NCBI GenBank assembly: GCA_023954135.1
Contig: JAMLIN010000040.1
Span: forward strand, 1 to 35,807
Direction of reading: 5' to 3'
DNA: 35,807 bases
DNA from: Burkholderiaceae bacterium
GTDB lineage: Bacteria; Pseudomonadota; Gammaproteobacteria; Burkholderiales; Burkholderiaceae_E
Made by a program: the position numbers and the translations under genes. Position 1 is the stretch's first letter. The number at the start of each line of letters is the position of its first letter. This document shows positions 7,817 through 15,880 of the stretch, piece after piece. Below the pieces are notes generated by a model. It was not told where the DNA came from. It ran no database searches and worked only from the letters and a program-made list of their open reading frames with translations.

Positions 7817-9037
7817 ATGGACTCCTCGATCGCAGCCGCGGCCCGGGCGCTCGCGGCGGGTGATCCGCTCGGTGCCCTGAACCGGATCGCGCTGCGCGAC
7901 GATGCGCCGGCACTTGCGCTGCGCGGCCTCGCGATGGCGCAGCTCGGCGACTGGGTTCGTGCGCGCGCCCTCCTGCGAAGCGCGACCCGCGCCTTCGGCC
8001 CGAAGGCTGCGGTGGAGCGCGCCCGGTGCATCGTCGCCGAGGCCGAGATCGCGCTCGTCTCCCGCAACCTCGGCTGGCCGGCGAAATCGCTTCGCGCCGC
8101 GCGGGCGACGCTCGAGCAGCATGGCGACCGGGCCAACGCCGCCCATGCGCGGCATCTGGAGATCCGCCACCTCCTTCTGACCGGACGGCTCGATGAAGCC
8201 GAGCATGCGATCGGCGAGCTCGACCCCGCGGCCTTGCCGCCGGCATCGAAGGCAGCCCATGAGCTGGCGATCGCGGGCATCGCGATGCGCCGCCTGCGGA
8301 CCGCGGCGGCACGCGCCGCCATCGCCCGGGCCGGAAGCGCCGCGCACCGGGCCGACATCGCGGCGCTGCGCACGGAAGTCGAGAGCGCGGCCGCCCTGCT
8401 CGAAGCACCGGCGGGACGCCTGATCGAGAGCGGCAAGGAGCGCTTGCTGCGGCTCGAGGAGGTCGAGGCGTTGCTGGCATCGCAGGCGCTCGTGGTCGAC
8501 GCCTGCCGGCATGCGGTGCGCCACGCAGGCGTCGCCATCCCGCTCGCCGGGCGCCCGGTGTTGTTCGCGCTCGTTCGCGCACTGGGCGAAGCCTGGCCCG
8601 CCGACGCATCGCGCGACTCGCTTGCGGCGCGAGCGTTTCGCGCAAGACATGCGGATGAATCCCATCGCGCCCGCCTGCGGGTCGAGCTCGGGCGACTGCG
8701 CATCGCACTGCGCCCCGTCGCCGGCGTAAGTGCGACCCGGCAAGGCTTCACGCTGGTGCCGCAAGGCGCCCGCGAAGTCGTCGTGCTGGCGCGGCCGGTC
8801 GACGAGCCGCATGCGGAGGTGCTCGCCTTGCTCTGCGACGGTGAATCCTGGTCCAGCTCGGCACTGGCTCTCGCGCTGGGCACGAGCCAGCGCAGCGTAC
8901 AGCGCTCGCTCGATTCGCTTGCGACCACGGGCAAGGCGCATGCCATCGGGCGTGGCCGCGCCCGTCGCTGGATGGCCCCGCCCGTACCGGGAATCACGAC
9001 AAGCTTGTTACTCCCCGTTCTGCTGCCGGATGACTAG
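7817..9037 (+). CDS. TPR-like/winged-helix DNA-binding protein
   Basis: The 406-residue protein was not assigned to a named family with certainty. The N-terminal 200 residues are Ala-rich helical pairs of the TPR kind (for example LALRGLAMAQLGDWVRARALLRSATRAFG, with the small-residue spacing of a TPR). The middle has a segment resembling the response-regulator-like linker region of SARP/OmpR-type proteins (GRPVLFALVRALGEAWP...HRARLRVELGRLRIAL). The C-terminal 80 residues look like a winged helix (HAEVLALLCDGESWSSSALALALGTSQRSVQRSLDSLATTGKAHAIGRGRARRWM), with recognition helix TSQRSVQRSLDSL. A role as transcription regulator is inferred from this helix. The small beta-propeller gene begins 27 bp downstream and is probably co-transcribed, which suggests a sensor-regulator pair. 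Confidence 0.7.
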   Translation: MDSSIAAAARALAAGDPLGALNRIALRDDAPALALRGLAMAQLGDWVRARALLRSATRAFGPKAAVERARCIVAEAEIALVSRNLGWPAKSLRAARATLEQHGDRANAAHARHLEIRHLLLTGRLDEAEHAIGELDPAALPPASKAAHELAIAGIAMRRLRTAAARAAIARAGSAAHRADIAALRTEVESAAALLEAPAGRLIESGKERLLRLEEVEALLASQALVVDACRHAVRHAGVAIPLAGRPVLFALVRALGEAWPADASRDSLAARAFRARHADESHRARLRVELGRLRIALRPVAGVSATRQGFTLVPQGAREVVVLARPVDEPHAEVLALLCDGESWSSSALALALGTSQRSVQRSLDSLATTGKAHAIGRGRARRWMAPPVPGITTSLLLPVLLPDD

Positions 9038-9064
9038 GATGAATGCATCCATCAGGAGAAAGCC

Positions 9065-9733
9065 ATGAATCCATCCTCCACATCCAGCGCAGAGATCCTT
9101 CACGAGTACGGACCGTTCGATGGCGTCGAAGCCGTGCATGGCGTGAGCTACGACGGCCGGCACGTCTGGATCGCAACCGGCGACCGGCTCGACGCCTTCG
9201 ATCCGGCCAGCGGCAGGACGCTGCGATCGATCGACGGCACGGCGAATGCCGGCACCGCCTTCGACGGCCGGCACCTCTTCCAGATCGCCGGCGACCGGAT
9301 CCGGAAGATCGACCCCGACACCGGTCGGGAGCTCGCCACCATCCCGGCGCCCGCCGGCGGCAACTCGGGGCTCGCCTGGGCCGAGGGCAGCCTCTGGGTA
9401 GGGCAATACCAGGACCGGAAGATCCACCAGATCGACCCCGGCAGCGGCGCCGTTCTTCGCACCATCGAATCGAACCGCTTCGTCACCGGCGTGACATGGG
9501 TCGACGGCGAGCTCTGGCACGGCACCTGGGAAGACGGCGCAAGCGATATCAGGCGAATCGATCCCGCCACGGCCGAAGTCCTCGACCGGATCGAGATGCC
9601 GCCCGGCACGGGCGTATCGGGACTCGAATCCGACGGCAGCGACCGGTTCTATTGCGGCGGCGGCGACAGCGCGAAGCTCAGGGTGGTCCGTCGGCCGGCG
9701 CGGAAGGGCACAGCGGACAGCGATACCCGGTAG
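9065..9733 (+). CDS. Small beta-propeller (Vgb/glutamine-cyclotransferase-like) protein
   Basis: The 222-residue protein consists of about five repeats of some 40 residues with the pattern G-x-x-x-D-G-x-x-x-W/L-x-x-G-x-x-I-x-x-I-D-P-x-T-G. Examples are YDGRHVWIATGDRLDAFDPASG, FDGRHLFQIAGDRIRKIDPDTG, AEGSLWVGQYQDRKIHQIDPGSG and VDGELWHGTWEDGASDIRRIDPAT. This is a beta-propeller blade signature of the YncE/Vgb/glutamine cyclotransferase kind. No signal peptide is seen, so it should be cytoplasmic. The start is supported by AGGAGAAA 6 bases upstream. It lies 27 bp after the TPR/winged-helix gene. Enzymatic activity is not shown; ligand binding or protein contact is equally possible. Confidence 0.75.
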   Translation: MNPSSTSSAEILHEYGPFDGVEAVHGVSYDGRHVWIATGDRLDAFDPASGRTLRSIDGTANAGTAFDGRHLFQIAGDRIRKIDPDTGRELATIPAPAGGNSGLAWAEGSLWVGQYQDRKIHQIDPGSGAVLRTIESNRFVTGVTWVDGELWHGTWEDGASDIRRIDPATAEVLDRIEMPPGTGVSGLESDGSDRFYCGGGDSAKLRVVRRPARKGTADSDTR

Positions 9734-9992
9734 CGATCTGGCGTCGTCCACGAGATGCGGAGCGATTCACTAGTCGCATCGATGCGTGGTGCCGTGCATC
9801 CAGGCGTCGGTATCGTTCTCCGCAAGCTCTCCTGCCCCGCTCGAGCCTCGACCATGGTTTCAGGTGTCATGGCCGCATCGTGTACCGTCGTCTGGGACAA
9901 GAGATAGCGCATCGGCAACAATACGACGCCACCAGACGACTTCCAATCGCGCAGGGCGTAAGCTTGGCCCCCCGTGAACAGATCCAACCCAG

Positions 9993-10628
9993 ATGGCATC
10001 CCAAGACGATCTCGCCGAACTGCGGCGGAGGCACGAGCTCGACGTTGCCGATCTGCAGCGTACGCGCATCCTTGATGCAGCGAGTGAGCTTTTCTTCGAG
10101 CTCGGCTACCGCGGCACCAGCATGGACGCGATCGCCGCGCGACTCGAGGTTGCGAAGCCGCTTATCTACACGTTCTTCAAGGGCAAGGCTGATATCCTGG
10201 CCGGAGTCTGCGGCAGAACGACCGCGATCGTCGCGGTGGTCGCCGAAGACCAGGCAGGCAAGCCAGGTCCGGTCAAGCCACGGCTAGCGACCATAGTCCG
10301 CGAACTCACATTGCGGATCATCGAAGGACGCATATACCTGGCGGTCTACTTTCGGGAAGAAATGCACCTGCCGGCGGATGCCTATCGCAAGCTGTCGAGC
10401 AATCGCCGACGCTTCGACAGAAGCCTTTCCAGCCTGCTTCAGCAAGGCGTGGACTCAGGCGAGTTCGACATCGCGAACGTGCCCGTGGCAACGCAAGCCA
10501 TCACAGGCATGACCACCTGGCTATTCAACTGGTACCGGGCCGACGGCACGCTCAGCCCCGAGCAGCTTGCGGACACCATGGCCAGCCTCGTTCTCGCGAT
10601 GGTCGAAAAGCGCGACCTTCCGCGCTGA
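9993..10628 (+). CDS. TetR/AcrR family transcriptional regulator
   Basis: The 211-residue regulator has a TetR-type N-terminal DNA-binding domain: helix 1 in TRILDAASELFFELGYRGTSM and helix-turn-helix DAIAARLEVAKPLIYTFFKGKADIL at residues about 28-75. The C-terminal two thirds form the helical ligand-binding and dimer domain, with EEMHLPADAYRKLSSNRRRFDRSLSSLLQQG in the middle. It stands directly upstream of the solute-binding protein and acyl-CoA carboxylase cassette on the same strand and probably controls it. The two palindromic sites at 10677-10711 are the likely operators. The ribosome site before the ATG is weak. Ligand unknown; an acyl-CoA is plausible since the controlled genes include a CoA ligase and an acyl-CoA carboxylase. 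Confidence 0.93.
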   Translation: MASQDDLAELRRRHELDVADLQRTRILDAASELFFELGYRGTSMDAIAARLEVAKPLIYTFFKGKADILAGVCGRTTAIVAVVAEDQAGKPGPVKPRLATIVRELTLRIIEGRIYLAVYFREEMHLPADAYRKLSSNRRRFDRSLSSLLQQGVDSGEFDIANVPVATQAITGMTTWLFNWYRADGTLSPEQLADTMASLVLAMVEKRDLPR

Positions 10629-10664
10629 CCTCTTTTGTTCCATCCGGTGTGCCCTGGAGGTTTG

Positions 10665-10693
10665 TTGACACGTCTATTACTGACTAGTAGTCT
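10665..10693 (+). promoter_or_regulatory. Putative sigma-70 promoter of the solute-binding protein gene
   Basis: A consensus -35 box TTGACA lies at 10665-10670. With the standard 17-bp spacer the -10 position falls on TAGTCT at 10688-10693, which matches the three most important bases of TATAAT. It is the only good match in the 100-bp gap between tetR and the next gene. The -10 overlaps the first operator-like palindrome, so a bound repressor would block it. The transcription start is inferred, not seen. Confidence 0.6.
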
Positions 10694-10711
10694 ATATCTA
10701 CTGATTAGTAG
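10677..10711. promoter_or_regulatory. Tandem pair of palindromic TetR operator-like sites
   Basis: Two 14-bp sites, TTACTGACTAGTAG (10677-10690) and CTACTGATTAGTAG (10698-10711), share 12 of 14 bases and start 21 bp apart, two turns of the helix. The second is a perfect inverted repeat CTACT-N4-AGTAG and the first is one base short of it. They overlap the putative -10 box and end 17 bp before the start codon of the solute-binding protein. This size and symmetry are what TetR dimers bind; assignment to the adjacent TetR is inference. Confidence 0.7.
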
Positions 10712-10728
10712 AACGACGGGAGACGACG

Positions 10729-11943
10729 ATGATCAAGTCATTCGGTTGCATGGGCCTCGCCGCCTGCCTGGCGGTGGCGACTCCGTTCGCCGCCCAGGCG
10801 GAGATCTCGAACGGGCTTGTCCGGATCGGCATTCTCAATGACATGAATGGGCCATATGCCGATCTGGCCGGACCCGGATCGGTTCTGGCGGCAGAGATGG
10901 CCGCCGAAGAGTTTCAGAATCAGGTCGCCGGCGCGAAGATCGAGATAGTTTCCGCCAATCACCAGAACAAACCCGACGTCGGCTCGGAGATCGTTCGCCG
11001 CTGGATCGACCAGGAAAAGGTCGACGCGATAGCTGACGTACCGACCTCCTCGGTAGCCTTGGCCGTGCAGAACATCCTGCGCGAGAAGCAAAGGATCTTC
11101 CTGATCTCAGGCGCTGCAGCCGCTTCGCTGTCAGGCAAGAATTGCTCGCCTTTCAGTATCCAGACATCGGACGACACGACCGCTTTATCAGTCGGAACAA
11201 CCCAAGCCGTGGTCAAGAGCGGTAGCGACACCTGGTTCTTCCTTACAGCCGACTACGTCTTCGGCCATGCAATGGAAGCCGAGAGCGCCAAGGTCATCAA
11301 CGCCAACAATGGCCAGGTCCTCGGAAGCGTCAAGCATCCCCAGGGAACTAACGACTTCGCTTCCTATCTTGTCCGAGCCCAGGCATCCGGCGCCAAGGCC
11401 ATCGGTCTGGCCAATGCCGGCAACGATACGATCAACTCCATCAAGCAGGCAGTCGAGTTCGGGTTGACCGCCGGCGGACAACGCCTGGTCGGTCTGATTC
11501 TTTTCATCTCCGACATCCATGCGTTGGGACTGGCTAACGCCCATGGCCTGCTGCTGACCGAGGGCTTCTACTGGGACATGAACCCCATAGCCCGCGAGTG
11601 GTCGGAGCGATTCATGAAGCGATTCGGAAAAATGCCGACCAGGCAACAAGCCACCACTTATGCAACGGTGATGCACTACCTTCGCACGATCGAGAGCCTC
11701 AAGACGGATGACGCAAAGGCCGTTATGGCCGGAATGAAGTCGACACCGATGAAATTCTTCGGCGACGAAGGGAAAATTCGCGAAGACGGCCGCTTCATCC
11801 ATGACCTCGCGCTCTACGAAGTCAAGAAGCCTTCGGAATCGAAGTACCCTTGGGACTACTACAAGAAGGTAGCCACCATCCCTGGTGACGAAGCCTTCGC
11901 CACGATGTCCGAAGGCGGTTGTCCGCTGGTAACGAAGAACTGA
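10729..11943 (+). CDS. ABC transporter substrate-binding protein, branched-chain amino acid (LivJ) type
   Basis: The 404-residue periplasmic binding protein has a signal peptide (MIKSFGCMGLAACLAVATPFAAQA, predicted cleavage after AQA). The mature chain starts EISNGLVRIGILNDMNGPYADLAGPGS, the hallmark first strand of the Peripla_BP_6 / LivJ class. The segments FLISGAAAASLSGKNCSPFSIQTSDD and WFFLTADYVFGHAMEAE, which build the two-lobe ligand cleft, are also typical. Relatives bind branched-chain amino acids, amides, aromatic acids or other small acids. No permease or ATPase genes (livHMGF-like) are present in the window, so it must share a transporter encoded elsewhere or act as a stand-alone binder. 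GGGAG lies 6 bases before the ATG. It is the first structural gene of the cassette under the TetR-type sites. Confidence 0.92.
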   Translation: MIKSFGCMGLAACLAVATPFAAQAEISNGLVRIGILNDMNGPYADLAGPGSVLAAEMAAEEFQNQVAGAKIEIVSANHQNKPDVGSEIVRRWIDQEKVDAIADVPTSSVALAVQNILREKQRIFLISGAAAASLSGKNCSPFSIQTSDDTTALSVGTTQAVVKSGSDTWFFLTADYVFGHAMEAESAKVINANNGQVLGSVKHPQGTNDFASYLVRAQASGAKAIGLANAGNDTINSIKQAVEFGLTAGGQRLVGLILFISDIHALGLANAHGLLLTEGFYWDMNPIAREWSERFMKRFGKMPTRQQATTYATVMHYLRTIESLKTDDAKAVMAGMKSTPMKFFGDEGKIREDGRFIHDLALYEVKKPSESKYPWDYYKKVATIPGDEAFATMSEGGCPLVTKN

Positions 11944-11956
11944 ACGGCCGGCGCGA

Positions 11957-13498
11957 ATGAACCTGGACGAAGGCTTGGCAAAACTCGCCGAAAGGCGCGC
12001 GCGCTCGCTCGAGATGGGCGGTGAGAAGAAACTCGCCCGACAACGAGCGCTCGGCAAGCTGGATGTGCGCACCCGTGTCCGCCTGCTGCTGGACGAGGGC
12101 TCGTTAACGGAATATGGCCAGCTGAACTCACATTTCTCCGAAGCCGCGCAGCAGACTGCCGAGATCACCCCGGCTGACGGCGTTGTCAGTGGCGTCGGTC
12201 AGGTCGACGGTCGTCACATCATCGTGGTCGCCGAGGATTTCACGGTCAAGGGTGGCTCGCATGGCGTCATCAATTCGCGCAAGAAGCTGCACATGGTTCA
12301 AATGGCTCGCCGCGAGCGAGTACCCCTGGTATGGCTTCTCGACGGTGCCGGGGCTCGAGGGCAGGAGCTGATGAATGACGGATTGCCCGACGTCACCCAT
12401 TTCCTGGAGATCGCCAGGCTCTCGGGGATTGCACCGCAATGCTCCGTCGTACTCGGACCATGCGCAGGTGATGCTGCTTTGGTCGGGGCTGCGACCGAGT
12501 TCATCGTGATGCGTCGCGACACAGGAATGATGGCCGCAGGAGGGCCTCCCGTGGTCAAGGCAGCGACCGGCCTGGACGTCACCAAGGAGGAACTGGGCAG
12601 CGCCGAGATACATGCCAGGATATCGGGAATCGTCGACCGGGTTGCCGACTCGGACGAAGAAGCACTCGCGCTGACTCGCCAGTTCCTGTCCTACTTGCCG
12701 ACCAACGCCTGGTCCTTCCCGCCCGTGGCCGCTGCCCGCGAACCGGAGTCGATCGACTTCGACACCATCATTCCGAAGGAGATTCGACGTCCTTTCGACG
12801 TCAAGAAGGTGATTCGCGGTATCGTCGACGCCGAAAGCTTCTTCGAGATAAAGCCGGATTTCGCCAGGATGATCGTCACAGGACTGGCCCGTATCGACGG
12901 TCACCCAGTAGGCGTGATCGCGAACCAATCGATGGTGTATGCCGGCGCGATCACGGCGAGCGCGGCCCGCAAAGCGCGCCGATTCATCGACATCTGTTCC
13001 GCTTATCACCTGCCACTCATCTTCCTACAGGACGTTCCTGGTGTGATGACGGGGCCCCAGGCAGAAAAGGAGGGCACCTTGCGCGACGGGCTCGCCGTCG
13101 TCTACGCACTGGCATGGGCCGATGTGCCCAAGGTCACCGTGGTTCTTCGCAAAGCCTTCGGCTTTGGCGCCTGCGCCATGGGAGGTTGGGGCGGCGAGCA
13201 AAGCCTGGTCGTCGCCTGGCCTACAGCGGACTTCGCTTCGCTGCCGATGTCTGGTGGTGTCGCGGCAGCCTTCAAAACGGAAATTCAGAACGCTGCTGAC
13301 CCGACGGCAAAGCAGCGCGAAATCGAATCGAAGTTCCGGGACGGTACGGACCCGTTCAATGCGGCAGCGCGGTTCACGGTACACGACGTAATCACCCCCA
13401 GCGAAACCCCCGTCCGGATAAGAAGCGCTCTGGCGCTGGCTCGCAGTCGCCGTAGCCAGCAGCCTGGCCCGACGATGCGTCACGGTGTGATGCCCTGA
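11957..13498 (+). CDS. Acyl-CoA carboxylase carboxyltransferase (beta) subunit
   Basis: The 513-residue protein has the complete two-half carboxyltransferase fold of propionyl-/methylcrotonyl-CoA carboxylase beta subunits and of the carboxyltransferase parts of biotin-dependent decarboxylases. The N-half has the dimer helices ending LGKLDVRTRVRLLLDEGS, the strand DGVVSGVGQVDGRHIIVVAEDFTVKGGSHG, and the oxyanion-type motif WLLDGAGARGQE. The C-half has PVGVIANQSMVYAGAITASAARKARRFIDICSAYHLPLIFLQDVPGVMTG and the second oxyanion motif FGFGACAMGGWG. It would transfer carboxyl from a biotin carrier to an acyl-CoA. It lies 13 bp after the solute-binding gene and 13 bp before a CoA ligase. The partner carrier is at 15223-15435; no biotin carboxylase is present. 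The acyl substrate cannot be fixed from sequence. Confidence 0.93.
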   Translation: MNLDEGLAKLAERRARSLEMGGEKKLARQRALGKLDVRTRVRLLLDEGSLTEYGQLNSHFSEAAQQTAEITPADGVVSGVGQVDGRHIIVVAEDFTVKGGSHGVINSRKKLHMVQMARRERVPLVWLLDGAGARGQELMNDGLPDVTHFLEIARLSGIAPQCSVVLGPCAGDAALVGAATEFIVMRRDTGMMAAGGPPVVKAATGLDVTKEELGSAEIHARISGIVDRVADSDEEALALTRQFLSYLPTNAWSFPPVAAAREPESIDFDTIIPKEIRRPFDVKKVIRGIVDAESFFEIKPDFARMIVTGLARIDGHPVGVIANQSMVYAGAITASAARKARRFIDICSAYHLPLIFLQDVPGVMTGPQAEKEGTLRDGLAVVYALAWADVPKVTVVLRKAFGFGACAMGGWGGEQSLVVAWPTADFASLPMSGGVAAAFKTEIQNAADPTAKQREIESKFRDGTDPFNAAARFTVHDVITPSETPVRIRSALALARSRRSQQPGPTMRHGVMP

Positions 13499-13511
13499 CC
13501 GGAGGAACCTG

Positions 13512-15167
13512 ATGACTCGAGATATTCCCCGCCAGTCGCTCCTCTCATCCGAACGGGTCACGCCTCCTTCGGTGGAGGATTGCGTCCTGCGCCATGTACT
13601 CGAGAAATGGGCGACTCGGCAACCCGACAAGACTTTCATTGCCGAGGGTGGCGACAGGCAGATCTCTTACCTGCAGATGCGAGACATCAGCGCGCGCACC
13701 GCAGCCGGTCTTCGCGCACTGGGAGTGCGCCAAGGGCAGAACGTCGTCGTGTGGCTCCCGAACAGTGTGGATTGCCTGCGAGTCTGGTTCGGCATCAATT
13801 GGCTGGGCGCGACCTATGTGCCGATCAATACCGCATATCGAGGCAGCCTACTCGAGCATGTGCTGGACAACGCCGGCGCCGAACTGATCATCGTACACGC
13901 CGATCTGGCACCCAGATTGGCAGAAGTCAATGTCGCAACGCTGCGAAAAGCCGTGATCATGGGAGGGGAGATCACTGCCATACCAGCGTTGGAAACGTTG
14001 CCCGCCAGCACGCTCGATGCGCCGGAATCCGGCCTTCCCCCGCTCGAAACGCCGATCGAGCCATGGCACACGCAGTCCATCATCTATACCTCGGGTACCA
14101 CCGGTCCATCGAAGGGCGTGATGTCGTCCTACGCACATCTGCACGCGATGGCTGGCCCCGAGGGCTTCTACATGCTGTCGCACGACGACCGGTACATGTG
14201 CAATCTGCCATTGTTTCACGTCGGTGGCACGATCCCGGTGATGGGCATGCTGGCACGCGGCGGCTCGATCTCGCTGGTCTCCTCATTCTCGACCGACGAG
14301 TTCTGGCCGACGATCCGTAAAACGGAAACGACTGTGGTTCTACTGCTCGGGGTGATGGCCGGCTTCATCGTAAAGCGGCCTCCAGTGCCGGAAGACCGCC
14401 AGCACTCCCTACGCAAGGTCATCATCGTGCCCCTCGCGGAGGACGCTCCCGCCTTCGCACAGCGCTTCGGCGTACAGACGTACACGCTGTACAACATGAC
14501 CGAGATATCGACACCGCTAGTATCCGGACTCGATCCGGCCAAAACCGGTTCATGCGGTCAGCCTCGCGCCGGAGTGGAATTGCGCATCGTTGATGGCAAT
14601 GACTACGAAGTGCCGCAAGGCAGCGTCGGCGAGCTGATCGTGCGAACCAGTACACCCTGGGCAATGAACAGCGGTTACTACCGGAATCCCTCTGCAACCG
14701 CGGAAGCCTGGCGAAATGGCTGGTTCCATACCGGCGATGCCTTCCGAATGGACGAAGACGGCACATTCTTCTTCGTCGATCGAATGAAAGATGCAATTCG
14801 CAGGCGCGGCGAAAATATCTCCTCATTCGAAGTCGAGGCAGAAATCGCTGCGTTTCCGTCGGTAGCGGAAGTCGCCGTGTATGCAGTGCCGAGCGAGATC
14901 GCCGAGGACGAAGTCATGTGCGCAGTTGCCGCAGCGCCTGGTACGCCGCTGGATCTCGCCTTGCTGGTCGAATTCCTCGTACCACGCCTTCCGCACTTCA
15001 TGGTGCCCCGCTATTGGCGAATCGTCGAAGCTCTACCCAAGACGCCGACTCAGAAGGTCCAGAAACACATACTGCGCGCGGAAGGAATCACGGAGGATAC
15101 CTGGGACCGGGAGGCAGCCGGGATTCACATTCGCCGGCAGAAGATCGGCAAACGGGAGACAATGTGA
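13512..15167 (+). CDS. Acyl-CoA synthetase / AMP-dependent ligase
   Basis: The 551-residue ANL-superfamily enzyme activates a carboxylic acid to its CoA thioester through an acyl-adenylate. Motifs in order: the P-loop-like A3 motif IIYTSGTTGPSKGVMSSY near residue 195, the A5 motif YNMTEIST near residue 327, the adenine-binding stretch GWFHTGDAFRMDEDG, the hinge DRMKDAIRRRGENISSFEVE near residue 420, and the C-terminal catalytic lysine in PKTPTQKVQKHIL. GGAGG precedes the ATG by 6 bases and the gene starts 13 bp after the carboxyltransferase stop. Its presence next to a carboxyltransferase and a biotin carrier suggests a route in which an imported acid is made into CoA ester and then carboxylated. 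The nature of the acid is unknown. Confidence 0.94.
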   Translation: MTRDIPRQSLLSSERVTPPSVEDCVLRHVLEKWATRQPDKTFIAEGGDRQISYLQMRDISARTAAGLRALGVRQGQNVVVWLPNSVDCLRVWFGINWLGATYVPINTAYRGSLLEHVLDNAGAELIIVHADLAPRLAEVNVATLRKAVIMGGEITAIPALETLPASTLDAPESGLPPLETPIEPWHTQSIIYTSGTTGPSKGVMSSYAHLHAMAGPEGFYMLSHDDRYMCNLPLFHVGGTIPVMGMLARGGSISLVSSFSTDEFWPTIRKTETTVVLLLGVMAGFIVKRPPVPEDRQHSLRKVIIVPLAEDAPAFAQRFGVQTYTLYNMTEISTPLVSGLDPAKTGSCGQPRAGVELRIVDGNDYEVPQGSVGELIVRTSTPWAMNSGYYRNPSATAEAWRNGWFHTGDAFRMDEDGTFFFVDRMKDAIRRRGENISSFEVEAEIAAFPSVAEVAVYAVPSEIAEDEVMCAVAAAPGTPLDLALLVEFLVPRLPHFMVPRYWRIVEALPKTPTQKVQKHILRAEGITEDTWDREAAGIHIRRQKIGKRETM

Positions 15168-15222
15168 GCTCGAAGCCCAAAGCCACAAGACGTCACGCCG
15201 GACAGAGAAGCGAGACCCAACG

Positions 15223-15435
15223 ATGACGGAAATTCGGTCTGAGGTCAGCGGAATGGTCTGGCAGCTCGAGGTTGTCCAGGGACAATCAGTAGCCACGGGC
15301 GACGTAATAGCCATCATCGAGTCGATGAAGATGGAAATCCCCATCGAGGCCCCCGTTTCGGGAACTGTGACCGCTTTGCAAGTCGCCCAAGGCGACAGCG
15401 TCACCGAAGGCGATGTAGTTGTCATTCTCGATTGA
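15223..15435 (+). CDS. Biotin carboxyl carrier protein (70 residues)
   Basis: This minimal biotinyl domain has 70 residues starting MTEIRSEVSGMVWQLEVVQG. The biotinylation motif is ESMKME (the usual A/E-M-K-M), with the acceptor Lys near residue 35. It is flanked by the mirror-image hammerhead strands VATGDVIAIIESMK and VTALQVAQGDSVTEGDVVVIL. There is no N-terminal extension of the kind found in AccB and no attached biotin carboxylase. It lies 55 bp after the CoA ligase and is the last gene of the cassette. Together with the carboxyltransferase it gives two of the three parts of an acyl-CoA carboxylase. A lipoyl role is unlikely because the lysine is in the MKM context. Confidence 0.92.
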   Translation: MTEIRSEVSGMVWQLEVVQGQSVATGDVIAIIESMKMEIPIEAPVSGTVTALQVAQGDSVTEGDVVVILD

Positions 15436-15452
15436 GGACAAGATCCGCTCGT

Positions 15453-15869
15453 TCATTCCCCTCGCTTCCCGGCCGAACGAATAACCAGCTCCCGGTATCC
15501 CGTCCGCAGGTCGTGCTCCCGCGACAGCTTCCACTCGGGAAGAAACGCGATCAGCAGCTCTGCGGTCGTCCTGACCGTGTTGCCGTAGCAGACATGGCCG
15601 CCGAATACCCGGCCGGATGCCGTGGCCACCGACATGTGCAGATGCGCACCCTCGGGAGCGATGCTGCCGGCAAGGCCGAGCACTTCCAGCGGCCCGGCGA
15701 TTACCGTCTCGTCATGCTCCCCGGCGTAGCGGATCCGTGCCTCGGTGAGGCTGCCGATGCCCGACAGCACGAAAGCAGCGGACTGCCCCTGCGCTGCCAG
15801 GCATTCCTCGACGGCACTGCGCAGGTCCGCGCCCGGCGGAATTCGCAGCGGGAACGGAATCAGCGACAT
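15453..15869 (-). CDS. PPC/DUF296 domain protein
   Basis: This single-domain PPC (plants and prokaryotes conserved, DUF296) protein has 138 residues. It shows the strand-loop LSGIGSLTEARIRYAG near residue 38 and the metal-ligand histidine motif GAHLHMSVA near residue 72, then GRVFGGHVCYGNTVRTTAELLI, the conserved glycine-histidine strand of the family. Bacterial members are trimeric; plant relatives bind AT-rich DNA, but the bacterial role is not known. The ATG at 15869 lies 11 bp after the stop of the MazG-like gene, so the two are likely co-transcribed. It converges with the biotin carrier gene, leaving 17 bp between the stops. Confidence 0.9.
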   Translation of the reverse strand: MSLIPFPLRIPPGADLRSAVEECLAAQGQSAAFVLSGIGSLTEARIRYAGEHDETVIAGPLEVLGLAGSIAPEGAHLHMSVATASGRVFGGHVCYGNTVRTTAELLIAFLPEWKLSREHDLRTGYRELVIRSAGKRGE

Positions 15870-15880
15870 GCATTGACCCG

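Noticed and set aside
5327-9037. A very long plus-strand open frame (over 1200 codons) across several genes
   Set aside because: It is a product of high GC: the first two thirds are antisense or out of frame to the enoyl-CoA hydratase and MFS genes and have Arg/Pro/Ala-rich nonsense. Only the part from 7817 is a real gene.
9763-9790. GCGATTCACTAGTCGC as a possible third TetR site before tetR
   Set aside because: It shares only ACTAGT with the two good sites, has poor symmetry and lies over 200 bp from the tetR start.
9649-9999. 116-codon minus-strand frame in the 259-bp gap before tetR
   Set aside because: It runs back over the propeller gene, has no family match that I recognise and no ribosome site.
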